Positions 50,667-58,332 of a stretch of DNA of 64,000 nucleotides are shown one piece after another. The notes under the pieces are model-generated. The model made no database searches. It was not told where the DNA came from and saw only the letters and a list, made by a program, of their open reading frames with translations. Source of the stretch: Polynucleobacter sp. UK-Gri1-W3 (GTDB taxonomy: Bacteria; Pseudomonadota; Gammaproteobacteria; Burkholderiales; Burkholderiaceae); assembly GCF_018881595.1 (NCBI RefSeq), contig NZ_JACVQA010000007.1, positions 62,001-126,000 of the forward strand, given 5' to 3'. Position 1 is the first letter of the stretch. Each line of letters begins with the position of its first letter. Made by a program: the position numbers and the translations under genes.

Positions 50667-50888
50667 GTACTTTTGGCATTTTTTCTGTTTTTCACTATAT
50701 GCATCAATGACTTAGCCTCATAACCGGGGCTTTTTCTTTATTACTCCCGCTTACCAGTACGCTTACCACTCAAGCAATATTTGATTCCGGATGTGTGACT
50801 AATGCAATTTGAGCTAACGATTACTCAGCACACCTTGATGGCATGGTTAATTAATTGTTGAGAAGCTAAAAAAGTTCAATAGATTCAG
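50667..50888. other. non-coding stretch after tRNA-Ser with a weak terminator-like hairpin
   Basis: A 222-base AT-rich gap. At 50714-50731, AGCCTC can pair with GGGGCT (one G-T pair) around ATAACC, followed by TTTTTCTTTA, a possible terminator for tRNA-Ser. No open reading frame of substance and no repeat of the tRNA 3' end were seen in it. Confidence 0.45.
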
Positions 50889-51488
50889 CTAGAAAACTGA
50901 ACTGTAAGAATTTGCATCAGGCCTATGCTTATTGGGCTTATGAACCGAGATAGTGCCGATAGTGATGAAGCACAGAGGCTCCTCTTTATCTTTAAATAAA
51001 AATAATTCCCTCATCTTTTGGCTGTAAAGAGCCTTACCGCTTGATAGTCCTGAGCCAAATCCTAAAGCATTAGCCATTAGCAAAATATTTTGAATTGCAC
51101 ACCCTGCGGAGATGAGTTTTTCTTGCTCGGGAATATTGTCAAGTTCATTGTTCAGCTTAGCGGTTGCCAATAAAAGCAAGGGGCCTCGAAAAGCTTTCTG
51201 CTTTGCTTCATCAATTTGAGTTAGCGTTGCGCTTGGGTCTCTTGCTATGAGTGCGTCTGCAAATAAGTCACCTAATAAATTACGACTTTCGGGACTGACT
51301 TCATAAAAGTGCCAAGGCGTTACCTTTCCATGGTCGGGAGCGGCTCCAGCCGCATTCAAAATTTCTAATTTCTGGGGTAGGTTAGGGCCTGGTGCAATCA
51401 GTCTTTTAGGAGAAACATGCTGGCGACTATGGATCAGCGCATGAGCAAAGCCTCCGAGTAAATCTAAATTATCAGAAGCCAAAATCAC
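50889..51488 (-). CDS. nitroreductase family protein
   Basis: A 199-residue FMN-dependent nitroreductase of the YdjA-like short type. Marks are the N-terminal [14 protein letters not shown], the [17 protein letters not shown] segment that replaces the usual SxxN loop region, and the late [24 protein letters not shown] helix. It probably reduces a quinone or nitro compound with NAD(P)H; the substrate is unknown. It overlaps the DUF1348 gene upstream by 17 bases, so the two are cotranslated. Confidence 0.85.
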   Translation of the reverse strand: MILASDNLDLLGGFAHALIHSRQHVSPKRLIAPGPNLPQKLEILNAAGAAPDHGKVTPWHFYEVSPESRNLLGDLFADALIARDPSATLTQIDEAKQKAFRGPLLLLATAKLNNELDNIPEQEKLISAGCAIQNILLMANALGFGSGLSSGKALYSQKMRELFLFKDKEEPLCFITIGTISVHKPNKHRPDANSYSSVF

Positions 51489-51939
51489 TTAGTCCTGGAT
51501 GGTCATCAGGCCTTCTTCCTAGGGGCCAAAAAAACTTTCGGTTAGATTCTTTAATGGGTAAATCATTGATGCTAGCGAAACGTCTCATCATGAAACCATT
51601 TTCATTGAACTCCCAATTCTCATTACCAAAGCTTCGCGACCAGTTACCAAAGTCATCATGACATTCGTAGGCAAAACGAACCGCAATGCGGTTATCTGTA
51701 AATGCCCATAATTCCTTAATCAGGCGGTAGTCAAGCTCCTTGGCCCATTTGCGGCGAAGAAACTCTTTGACTTGTTCTCTGCCTTTAGGGAATTCAGCCC
51801 GATTTCGCCAAATAGTATCTTCCGTATAAACCAGGGAAACCTTCTCGGGATCTCTTGTATTCCAAGCATCTTCAGCCATTCGAATTTTTTGAATTGCTGT
51901 TTCTTTAGTAAAAGGGGGTAGGGGTAGTTTTTGTTCCAT
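51472..51939 (-). CDS. DUF1348 (NTF2-like fold) protein
   Basis: A 155-residue protein of the DUF1348 family with an NTF2-like fold. Visible features are [45 protein letters not shown] and [23 protein letters not shown]. The family is widespread and small, with no settled function; it may bind or modify a small molecule. It is upstream of, and overlaps, the nitroreductase gene. Confidence 0.85.
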   Translation of the reverse strand: MEQKLPLPPFTKETAIQKIRMAEDAWNTRDPEKVSLVYTEDTIWRNRAEFPKGREQVKEFLRRKWAKELDYRLIKELWAFTDNRIAVRFAYECHDDFGNWSRSFGNENWEFNENGFMMRRFASINDLPIKESNRKFFWPLGRRPDDHPGLSDFGF

Positions 51940-52040
51940 AGTATTTTGCGGTTAATCTTTCGGAATAATAAGAATAAACAGGGATTTGCATACAATAGCA
52001 AAATTAGTACCACTTTTGGTGCATTCAAAATAAGCCTTTA

Positions 52041-53192
52041 ATGAGATCGCTTTTGAGACATTTTTTTAAAAAGTTAATTACCATTTTTCTTCCGGAAACT
52101 ACCTCAGTTTCTTGGTTAGAGAGGTTTAGATCGGCTTTAGGAGTTGTGCTGGGCTTGCTCGCAATAATGGGTCTTGGTTTATTGCTTGCAAGTTACGGAA
52201 ACGCATCACCATGGATTGTCGCCTCGATGGGTGCCACTGCATTTTTATTATTTGTCTTGCCTTCAAGCCCAATGGCGCAACCATGGGCGGTTATAGGGGG
52301 TAGTTGCGTTTCTGCTTTGATAGGTGTTGCTTGTACGCAGTTTGTTCACGAATTGCCATTATTAATCCCCCTGTCCGTTGGGCTCGCAATTTTGGCAATG
52401 TTTACTTTGCGTTGCTTACACGCGCCTGCTGCAGCTTTGGCCCTTTTGATTCCTTTGGGCGGAATGGTAGACTTTCATTTTGTGCTTTTCCCGGTCTTGG
52501 GTAATGCTGTTTTATTGGTTTTGTGCGCAGTTATTTATAACTCCCTAACGGGCAGGCCATATCCGCAACGCCCTAAGGCCGTCTTGGATTCATCTCCACT
52601 GCAAAAACGAAATCGTAAGATCGAGGACCAAGAAATTAACGCTGTCTTGGAGAGCTATAACCAAGTACTAGATATCAGTAAGGATGATTTAGCCAATCTG
52701 ATTTCTCAAGTTGAGCATGGGGCATATCAAAAGAAGTTGCAAGGTATGCTGTGTAAAAATATTATGACCACTGAAGTCTTATATGTTGGCATGGATTCAC
52801 CTTTGGATCAGGCATGGAATCTTTTACGCAATCGTCATGTTAAAGCGTTACCGGTGATAGATGGCGCACGTAGGGTGCTTGGGATCATTACTTTAGAGGA
52901 CTTTATTAAAAGTGCGGCGGTTGATTTTCATCAAAGCTTTGGGCAACGCATCAGGGGGTTTATGCGAGCCGCTGTTCCTGGCTTAAATAGCTTACCAAAT
53001 GCAGTTGGACAGGTAATGAGTAAGCCGGTAAGGGTAATTAGTGAAGATCGAAATATGCTTGACTTGGCTGAGATATTTTGTGGTGATGGTCATCACCATA
53101 TCCCCGTAATTAATGATAATAAGCAGTTGGTAGGAATGATTACTCAGTCTGACTTTGTAAAAGCTATTGACCAATCCATTGATATCAGATGA
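52041..53192 (+). CDS. HPP family membrane protein with C-terminal CBS domain pair
   Basis: A 383-residue protein. Residues about 30-170 are an HPP membrane domain with four to five hydrophobic segments (SPWIVASMGATAFLLFVLPS, then AQPWAVIGGSCVSALIGV). The name motif is HAPA at 127-130 instead of HPP. Residues about 240-380 are two CBS domains (MTTEVLYVGMDSPLDQAWNLL and MSKPVRVISEDRNMLDLAE), which bind adenine nucleotides and often gate transporters. Plant and cyanobacterial HPP proteins can carry nitrite. It overlaps the next HPP gene by four bases. Confidence 0.85.
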   Translation: MRSLLRHFFKKLITIFLPETTSVSWLERFRSALGVVLGLLAIMGLGLLLASYGNASPWIVASMGATAFLLFVLPSSPMAQPWAVIGGSCVSALIGVACTQFVHELPLLIPLSVGLAILAMFTLRCLHAPAAALALLIPLGGMVDFHFVLFPVLGNAVLLVLCAVIYNSLTGRPYPQRPKAVLDSSPLQKRNRKIEDQEINAVLESYNQVLDISKDDLANLISQVEHGAYQKKLQGMLCKNIMTTEVLYVGMDSPLDQAWNLLRNRHVKALPVIDGARRVLGIITLEDFIKSAAVDFHQSFGQRIRGFMRAAVPGLNSLPNAVGQVMSKPVRVISEDRNMLDLAEIFCGDGHHHIPVINDNKQLVGMITQSDFVKAIDQSIDIR

Positions 53193-53713
53193 AAAATATT
53201 TTCAGAAAACTGATTAATTTCTTTCATCAAATTGCACCACCTCAGGACCAATACTCTTGGTTTGATAGGTTGCGAGTATCGATTGGTGTTGGCCTAACTA
53301 TTTTTGCGATAGCCCTATTGAATCTTCTATGGGGTGATATGACTCAAGATGAGAACATGGTGACGGCAGTTTTTGGAGTCAGCGCTTTATGCATTTTCCT
53401 ATTTCCCAATAGTAAATTCTTTTCGCCCTTAACTTTAATAGAGGCAAATCTATTAGCTTCCTGCGTAGCCTTCATTTGTGTTTATCTGATGCCATCGATT
53501 TCTGTGGGCATTCCATTCGCCGTCATTGGCACAATAGTTGGAATGTATTTACTGGGGTGTATGCATCCGCCAGCGGTTTTCTTAAGTATTTTTATAGTAA
53601 TGGCTGGAACTAATAGCTATAACTTTGTCTTGCATCCTGTTTTGGCCGACTCTCTTGTGTTGACCTTGGCGAGTTTTTTAAACAAGGCTTTAATAAAGCG
53701 TTCGTTAGGCTAA
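53189..53713 (+). CDS. diverged HPP family membrane protein
   Basis: A 174-residue membrane protein with HPP at residues 126-128 (CMHPPAVFLSIFIVMAG) and the usual LHPVLADSLVL ending. The region that in paralogues reads AQPR/W..GG is replaced here (FFSPLTLIEANLLAS), so it has diverged at the most conserved loop. The ATG overlaps the stop of the CBS-containing HPP gene. It may form a complex with that protein; loss of function is also possible. Convergent with a third HPP gene six bases away. Confidence 0.78.
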   Translation: MKNIFRKLINFFHQIAPPQDQYSWFDRLRVSIGVGLTIFAIALLNLLWGDMTQDENMVTAVFGVSALCIFLFPNSKFFSPLTLIEANLLASCVAFICVYLMPSISVGIPFAVIGTIVGMYLLGCMHPPAVFLSIFIVMAGTNSYNFVLHPVLADSLVLTLASFLNKALIKRSLG

Positions 53714-53719
53714 GCTGTG

Positions 53720-54229
53720 CTACCCCCAAACACTCCAATCCTTGGATTGTGGTGAAGGTTCATTCCACTTCACTGGGTAAAGCAGGGCTTTCCCGGGAGT
53801 GAGGCGACTCCAGATGGCTGCTACAACCGCAAGAATTGTCACCCCTACCAAAACTACTGCTACGAGATGGCCAAAGCCAGCGTGCGCCTGGATCATGATA
53901 AGTGGATTTGCACCAGCTGGCGGATGTACAGTTTGTGTAAGCAACAAGACCGCCAAAGTAATTACCTCAGCAAGCAAGTAAACCCATAAAGCATCATCAA
54001 AGAGCTGGTAGCAGACAATACCAATAAGTGCGCTGATGAGGTGCCCGCCAAATAAAGCTCTTGGCTGTGCTGCAGGAGCGCCAGTCAAGCCAAACAGAAA
54101 TATCGTAGAGCCACCCAGTGATGCAAGCAGTAATGGTGATGCCGGTGGTTTTGTAACAATTAAAGCCAATCCAAGTGCAACCATTGCGCCTAGCGAAACC
54201 CATGCCAAACGTTCAACTATTTTGAGCAT
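53720..54229 (-). CDS. HPP family membrane protein, last gene of the nitrate operon
   Basis: A 169-residue membrane protein with the full HPP pattern: SPLLLASLGGSTIFLFGL, APAAQPRALFGGHLISALIG and TVHPPAGANPL (HPP at 102-104). It starts three bases after the YbiB gene and is therefore the last gene of the minus-strand nitrate operon. Since some HPP proteins transport nitrite, it is a candidate nitrite or nitrate channel here. That role is inference from family and position. Confidence 0.85.
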   Translation of the reverse strand: MLKIVERLAWVSLGAMVALGLALIVTKPPASPLLLASLGGSTIFLFGLTGAPAAQPRALFGGHLISALIGIVCYQLFDDALWVYLLAEVITLAVLLLTQTVHPPAGANPLIMIQAHAGFGHLVAVVLVGVTILAVVAAIWSRLTPGKALLYPVKWNEPSPQSKDWSVWG

Positions 54230-54232
54230 GAC

Positions 54233-55141
54233 TTAGTGTAATCCAGCCATCGTAGATATTTGAATGGCTTGCCTGAGAATTGAGCTCGGACATTTGACTT
54301 GCCCAGATAGAATTTGCTCGGTAACGGATGCCGTTGAAATGGCGTCAATCTCTAAAAACAGTCTGAGATCTTCAAAGCGCTCTTCGGGGGTTGTCATTTC
54401 ATTCGCATTTGGAAGCAAAAAATGCATTTCTGGCAATCGCTGCAGAGAAGCGGTTGGCTCACCCTCGCTTCCCCTCATCAAAATTGCATTTGCTGAACGA
54501 AGTTGAAAAAATTCTCGTAGTTTTTCTGGATATTCTGGGTGGGTGTAGTTAGAAACTTGCCAAGAGCTCTGAAGCGTTGGATTAATCAGTTTTGCCAGCA
54601 CATGACCAGTATTCCGCAGACCAATTCTTTCTCTGATATCTAATAATTTTTGAAGGGCTGGGGAAATCACATTAAGAGGGCAAAAGATCGGTTGATTCAA
54701 TGCCAGGAGGGCGCCAAATTCATCTTTGGACTTGAGAATTGGCCAGCCAAGAGACTTAAAAATTTCATGGCTCGTTACCCTAGTTAGATCTTTTTCGACC
54801 CCCTGAACAAGCACTGTAAAACCATAACTAGACAGCATGCCAGCAAGAAGTGGCGTTAAGTTTGCTTGCTTTCTAGCCCCGTTATAACTTGGTAAGACTA
54901 TGGTGGGGCGTGTGCCAAGATTCAGTAAATTCAGATGCGGTTGTAGGGCGTCCATAAAGCCCATGAGCTCAGAGACAGACTCACCCTTGATGCGCATAGC
55001 AATACAAAATGCACCCAGCTCTAGATCGCTGACATTGCCATCTAGAATTTGTGTGAAGACTTCTTTTGCCTGATTGCGATCAAGGTCGCCGGCGCCTTTG
55101 CTGCCTCGGCCAATGACTTTTAAGAATGATTTGATGCTCAT
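54233..55141 (-). CDS. ybiB: YbiB/TrpD2 family protein (anthranilate phosphoribosyltransferase-like)
   Basis: A 302-residue protein with the nucleoside phosphorylase/TrpD fold: an N-terminal helical domain (GDLDRNQAKEVFTQILDGNVSDLELGAF) and a larger domain with LPSYNGARKQANLTPLLA and RIGLRNTGHVLAKLINP. The phosphoribosyl-binding glycine loop of true TrpD is altered, as in TrpD2/YbiB, whose E. coli member binds nucleic acids instead of making tryptophan. It lies seven bases after nasA and three before the HPP gene, inside the nitrate operon. Confidence 0.85.
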   Translation of the reverse strand: MSIKSFLKVIGRGSKGAGDLDRNQAKEVFTQILDGNVSDLELGAFCIAMRIKGESVSELMGFMDALQPHLNLLNLGTRPTIVLPSYNGARKQANLTPLLAGMLSSYGFTVLVQGVEKDLTRVTSHEIFKSLGWPILKSKDEFGALLALNQPIFCPLNVISPALQKLLDIRERIGLRNTGHVLAKLINPTLQSSWQVSNYTHPEYPEKLREFFQLRSANAILMRGSEGEPTASLQRLPEMHFLLPNANEMTTPEERFEDLRLFLEIDAISTASVTEQILSGQVKCPSSILRQAIQISTMAGLH

Positions 55142-55148
55142 TGAAGGA

Positions 55149-57989
55149 TTATGCCGCTACTTCCACTTTCTTGAGAAAGCTGACAATAATTTGCTTGACT
55201 TCGGGTTTGCAGGAACCGCAATTGGTTCCACATTGCGTTTCAGATTGAAGAGAGGTCATGGCGTCTTCGGGGGAGGTTCCTGCTGGCATCTTGCTTAAGC
55301 ATTGCTTCATTGTGTCTGCAGATACATTAAAGCAATTACAAATTGCCTTACCTTTGGGTTTAATTTCTATAGGGGGTTTGCTAACAGGCATCAACAAAGA
55401 CCGACCAAGGGTTTTTGCATCTAAGCCGCTTTCTAGGTACTCTCTTAACCAGGTAGTACTTGCTAGGCTTTCAATGGAGCCAGTCAGCATTGCAGATAGA
55501 ACCTTCTCTTGAGCGCGAACAAGTCGTACTACGCCTCTGCGCTTATCGATATAGCGCATCACGGGCTCTCCAGATTCCTCATCCAACTTAAATTTACGTA
55601 TTATTTGCTTTAAAGCTTGCGCGGCAAGAGAGTCTGATTCTTCTAGCGGGTCATCGTGGTGGGCGGCCTTGAATGAAATCCCAATGAGGTCACCATCCTG
55701 CTCTCTACCAAATAGAACGCATTGGGCGGAATCGAAATGAGGCAAGATGCTGCGCAAACTATTTTGAACAAAAAATACTTCTTCTTTGGAAAATAAGCCG
55801 AAAGCCACTAAATGCCAGGGAAGGTTTGCTGGCAAAATCTTGACGGCTGAATGTTTCAGTTCGGGCTGACCGGATACAGGGTCGATCATGTTGCAAGTAA
55901 GGCCGTTGACTCCGCGGCCCGGTGTTTTACCAGCAGCGCCTGAAATAAATTCAGAACCCCAGTGCATGGCAATAAAGGCTTGCGAGGAGGCGATATCGTC
56001 TGAGACTTTGATTGGGAAGATCTCACTACCTCTGCGACTGGTGACATGAACTAAATCACCATTTTCTAAATTCATCCTGCCAGCATCTTTGGGTGACATC
56101 TCCACACAAGGCTCTGGTGCATGTCCATAAAGTGTTCCAATGGTTCCCGTTCTACTCATCCCATGCCATTGATCTCTGAGGCGCCCAGTATTTAAGGCAA
56201 ATGGGTAGCGAGCATCTACAGATTCTGCGGTTGCTTTATAGGGTGCAGCAATAAAGTGAGCTTTTTTATCTTTGGTAGGAAAAACGCCATTTTCATAAAG
56301 ACGTTTTTTGCCAAAGAAATCTCCTTTGGGCATAGGCCATTGCTGTGGTCCGCGTTCCTCAAGGATTTTGTAGCTTAAACCAGTAATATCGAGATCGCGA
56401 CCGGCTGTACTCTCACGATGCTCATCCCAAATATCCTCAGGTCCGGCGTAAGGAAATAGAGTGGATGTCCCTTCTTTTCTATTGCCTGGTAATAGCGCTT
56501 CAAGAGCTATTCCAATTTCAAGAGCGATCTGCCAATCATGTTTAGCAGACGCATAAGGATCAATTGCGGGATTTACTTTGGAAATTCTTCGCTCTGAATT
56601 TGTAACTGTCCCCACTTTTTCTGCCCAGGTAGTGGCGGGCAACAACACATCTGCATATAGGGTGGTGGCTGTGTGCGCATAAGCTTCCTGCACTACAACA
56701 AATTCTGCTTTGCTTAATCCCTCGTGAACTGCATTGAGATCGGGCATCGATTGTGCTGGGTTTGTACAGACGATCCATATGGCTTTTAGTTTTTCAGTAC
56801 GCAATGCCTCAAACATGGGAATGGCACTAAGACCTGGCTTTTCGGGAACTGAATCCACCCCCCACAGGTTTGCAACTTCTGCACGATGTTCTGGGTTGGC
56901 AAGATCACGGTGTGCGGATAGTAGATTGGCTAAACCTCCAACCTCCCGACCACCCATGGCATTGGGTTGTCCAGTCAAAGAGAATGGACCAGCACCAGCT
57001 TTCCCTATTTGACCGGTGGCTAAATGTAAGTTAACTAAGGCAGCATTCTTGGCTGTACCTGATGCTGATTGATTTAATCCCTGGCAGTACATCGATAGGG
57101 TTGCAGGTGAAGTAGCAAACCATTGCGCCGCTTGGAACAAGTCTTTTTCATTAATACCGCAGATCTGACTTACTGCCTTAGGCGTGAAATCTCTAACCAA
57201 ATCACGTAGCGCATCAAAATCCGCCGTATATGAGTTGATATAAGACTCATCAATCCATTTCTCCCAGAGCATGATGTAAAGCATCCCGTGATAGAGAGCA
57301 ACATCAGTACCAGGTTGTATCTGTAGGTAGAGATCAGCTTCTTTGGCGGTATCGGTTTTTCTGGGGTCAACAACAATAACTTTGAGATCCGGATTATTTT
57401 TACGGGCATCCTCAAGACGTCTATACAAAATCGGATGAGCAAAAGCGGTATTTGATCCCGTAATAAAAATAGTGGATGCAGAATCAATATCTTCATAGCA
57501 ACAGGGTGGGGCATCCATCCCCAAGGTTTGCTTGTAGCCAGCTACCGCACTAGACATACATAGGCGTGAGTTGGTATCAATATTGTTAGAGCCAATCAAG
57601 CCCTTCATTAACTTATTGAAGATGTAATAGTCTTCGGTCAGTAATTGACCAGACACATAAATGCCAACAGATTCTGAACCATGCTCTTGAATGATGTCGG
57701 CAAATTTTTGGGCAACAGTTTGAATTACCTCGGGCCAAGAAATATCTACCGGCTCTTCACCCCTTGTTTTGCGGATGGCTGGTGAACCCAGCCGAGCCTG
57801 TATCTGAAGGCTTGGGTTTGCAGTGAGATGAAGGGTGGAGCCTTTACTGCAGAGTCTGCCAAAGTTTGCAGGATGATCGGGGTCGCCGCGAACCCCGGTT
57901 ACCTCGATCTTTCCGTTACTTCCTGCGGTTTCAATAATGACGCCACAGCCAACACCGCAATAGCAACAGGTGCTCTTAACTTCAGCCAT
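55149..57989 (-). CDS. nasA: assimilatory nitrate reductase, catalytic subunit
   Basis: Cytoplasmic molybdenum enzyme that reduces nitrate to nitrite for assimilation. The 946-residue protein begins with the 4Fe-4S motif (Cys8, Cys11, Cys15, then a fourth in GRLCSKGS), followed by the molybdopterin domains (LCMSSAVAGYKQTLGMDAPP, GQPNAMGGREVGG, TGRLRDQWHGMSRTG). The C-terminus carries an extra [2Fe-2S] BFD-like domain with CNCFNVSADTMKQCL and CGTNCGSCKPEV, as in the NasA type that takes electrons from a partner. No signal peptide is present. It overlaps nirD by eight bases. Confidence 0.93.
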   Translation of the reverse strand: MAEVKSTCCYCGVGCGVIIETAGSNGKIEVTGVRGDPDHPANFGRLCSKGSTLHLTANPSLQIQARLGSPAIRKTRGEEPVDISWPEVIQTVAQKFADIIQEHGSESVGIYVSGQLLTEDYYIFNKLMKGLIGSNNIDTNSRLCMSSAVAGYKQTLGMDAPPCCYEDIDSASTIFITGSNTAFAHPILYRRLEDARKNNPDLKVIVVDPRKTDTAKEADLYLQIQPGTDVALYHGMLYIMLWEKWIDESYINSYTADFDALRDLVRDFTPKAVSQICGINEKDLFQAAQWFATSPATLSMYCQGLNQSASGTAKNAALVNLHLATGQIGKAGAGPFSLTGQPNAMGGREVGGLANLLSAHRDLANPEHRAEVANLWGVDSVPEKPGLSAIPMFEALRTEKLKAIWIVCTNPAQSMPDLNAVHEGLSKAEFVVVQEAYAHTATTLYADVLLPATTWAEKVGTVTNSERRISKVNPAIDPYASAKHDWQIALEIGIALEALLPGNRKEGTSTLFPYAGPEDIWDEHRESTAGRDLDITGLSYKILEERGPQQWPMPKGDFFGKKRLYENGVFPTKDKKAHFIAAPYKATAESVDARYPFALNTGRLRDQWHGMSRTGTIGTLYGHAPEPCVEMSPKDAGRMNLENGDLVHVTSRRGSEIFPIKVSDDIASSQAFIAMHWGSEFISGAAGKTPGRGVNGLTCNMIDPVSGQPELKHSAVKILPANLPWHLVAFGLFSKEEVFFVQNSLRSILPHFDSAQCVLFGREQDGDLIGISFKAAHHDDPLEESDSLAAQALKQIIRKFKLDEESGEPVMRYIDKRRGVVRLVRAQEKVLSAMLTGSIESLASTTWLREYLESGLDAKTLGRSLLMPVSKPPIEIKPKGKAICNCFNVSADTMKQCLSKMPAGTSPEDAMTSLQSETQCGTNCGSCKPEVKQIIVSFLKKVEVAA

Positions 57990-58332
57990 GAGTAGCTTGC
58001 AATTCCTCGCGGCTTAGCCAAACCACACCAGACTCTACTTTGACTGCAAAGGATTTAGCACAGCCTTCATCTGGGGCAACGGCACAGCCGGTGGAGAGAT
58101 CTATATTCCAGGAATGCAGTGGACAGGTTACGGATTTTCCATGGACAATGCCCTGAGAAAGGGGGCCACCTTTATGCGGGCACTTATCCAATACGGCAAA
58201 TACTTCGTCTTCTGAATTTCTGAAAATAGCTATTTGACCAGCTGGCGCTTCAATAACCCGAGATCCCAGAACAGGAATCTCATCAACCGTTGTGATTTTT
58301 TGCCACTGATCAAGTTGGGCGGTATTAGACAT
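57982..58332 (-). CDS. nirD: nitrite reductase (NADH) small subunit
   Basis: Small Rieske-type subunit of assimilatory nitrite reductase. The ATG at 58332 gives 116 residues starting MSNTAQLDQW with GAGG upstream; a longer frame from 58374 would run far into nirB and is not conserved. The [2Fe-2S] ligands are visible as CPHKGG and CPLHSW, so unlike E. coli NirD this copy appears able to hold a cluster. It overlaps nirB and nasA by eight bases on each side. Confidence 0.9.
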   Translation of the reverse strand: MSNTAQLDQWQKITTVDEIPVLGSRVIEAPAGQIAIFRNSEDEVFAVLDKCPHKGGPLSQGIVHGKSVTCPLHSWNIDLSTGCAVAPDEGCAKSFAVKVESGVVWLSREELQATHG

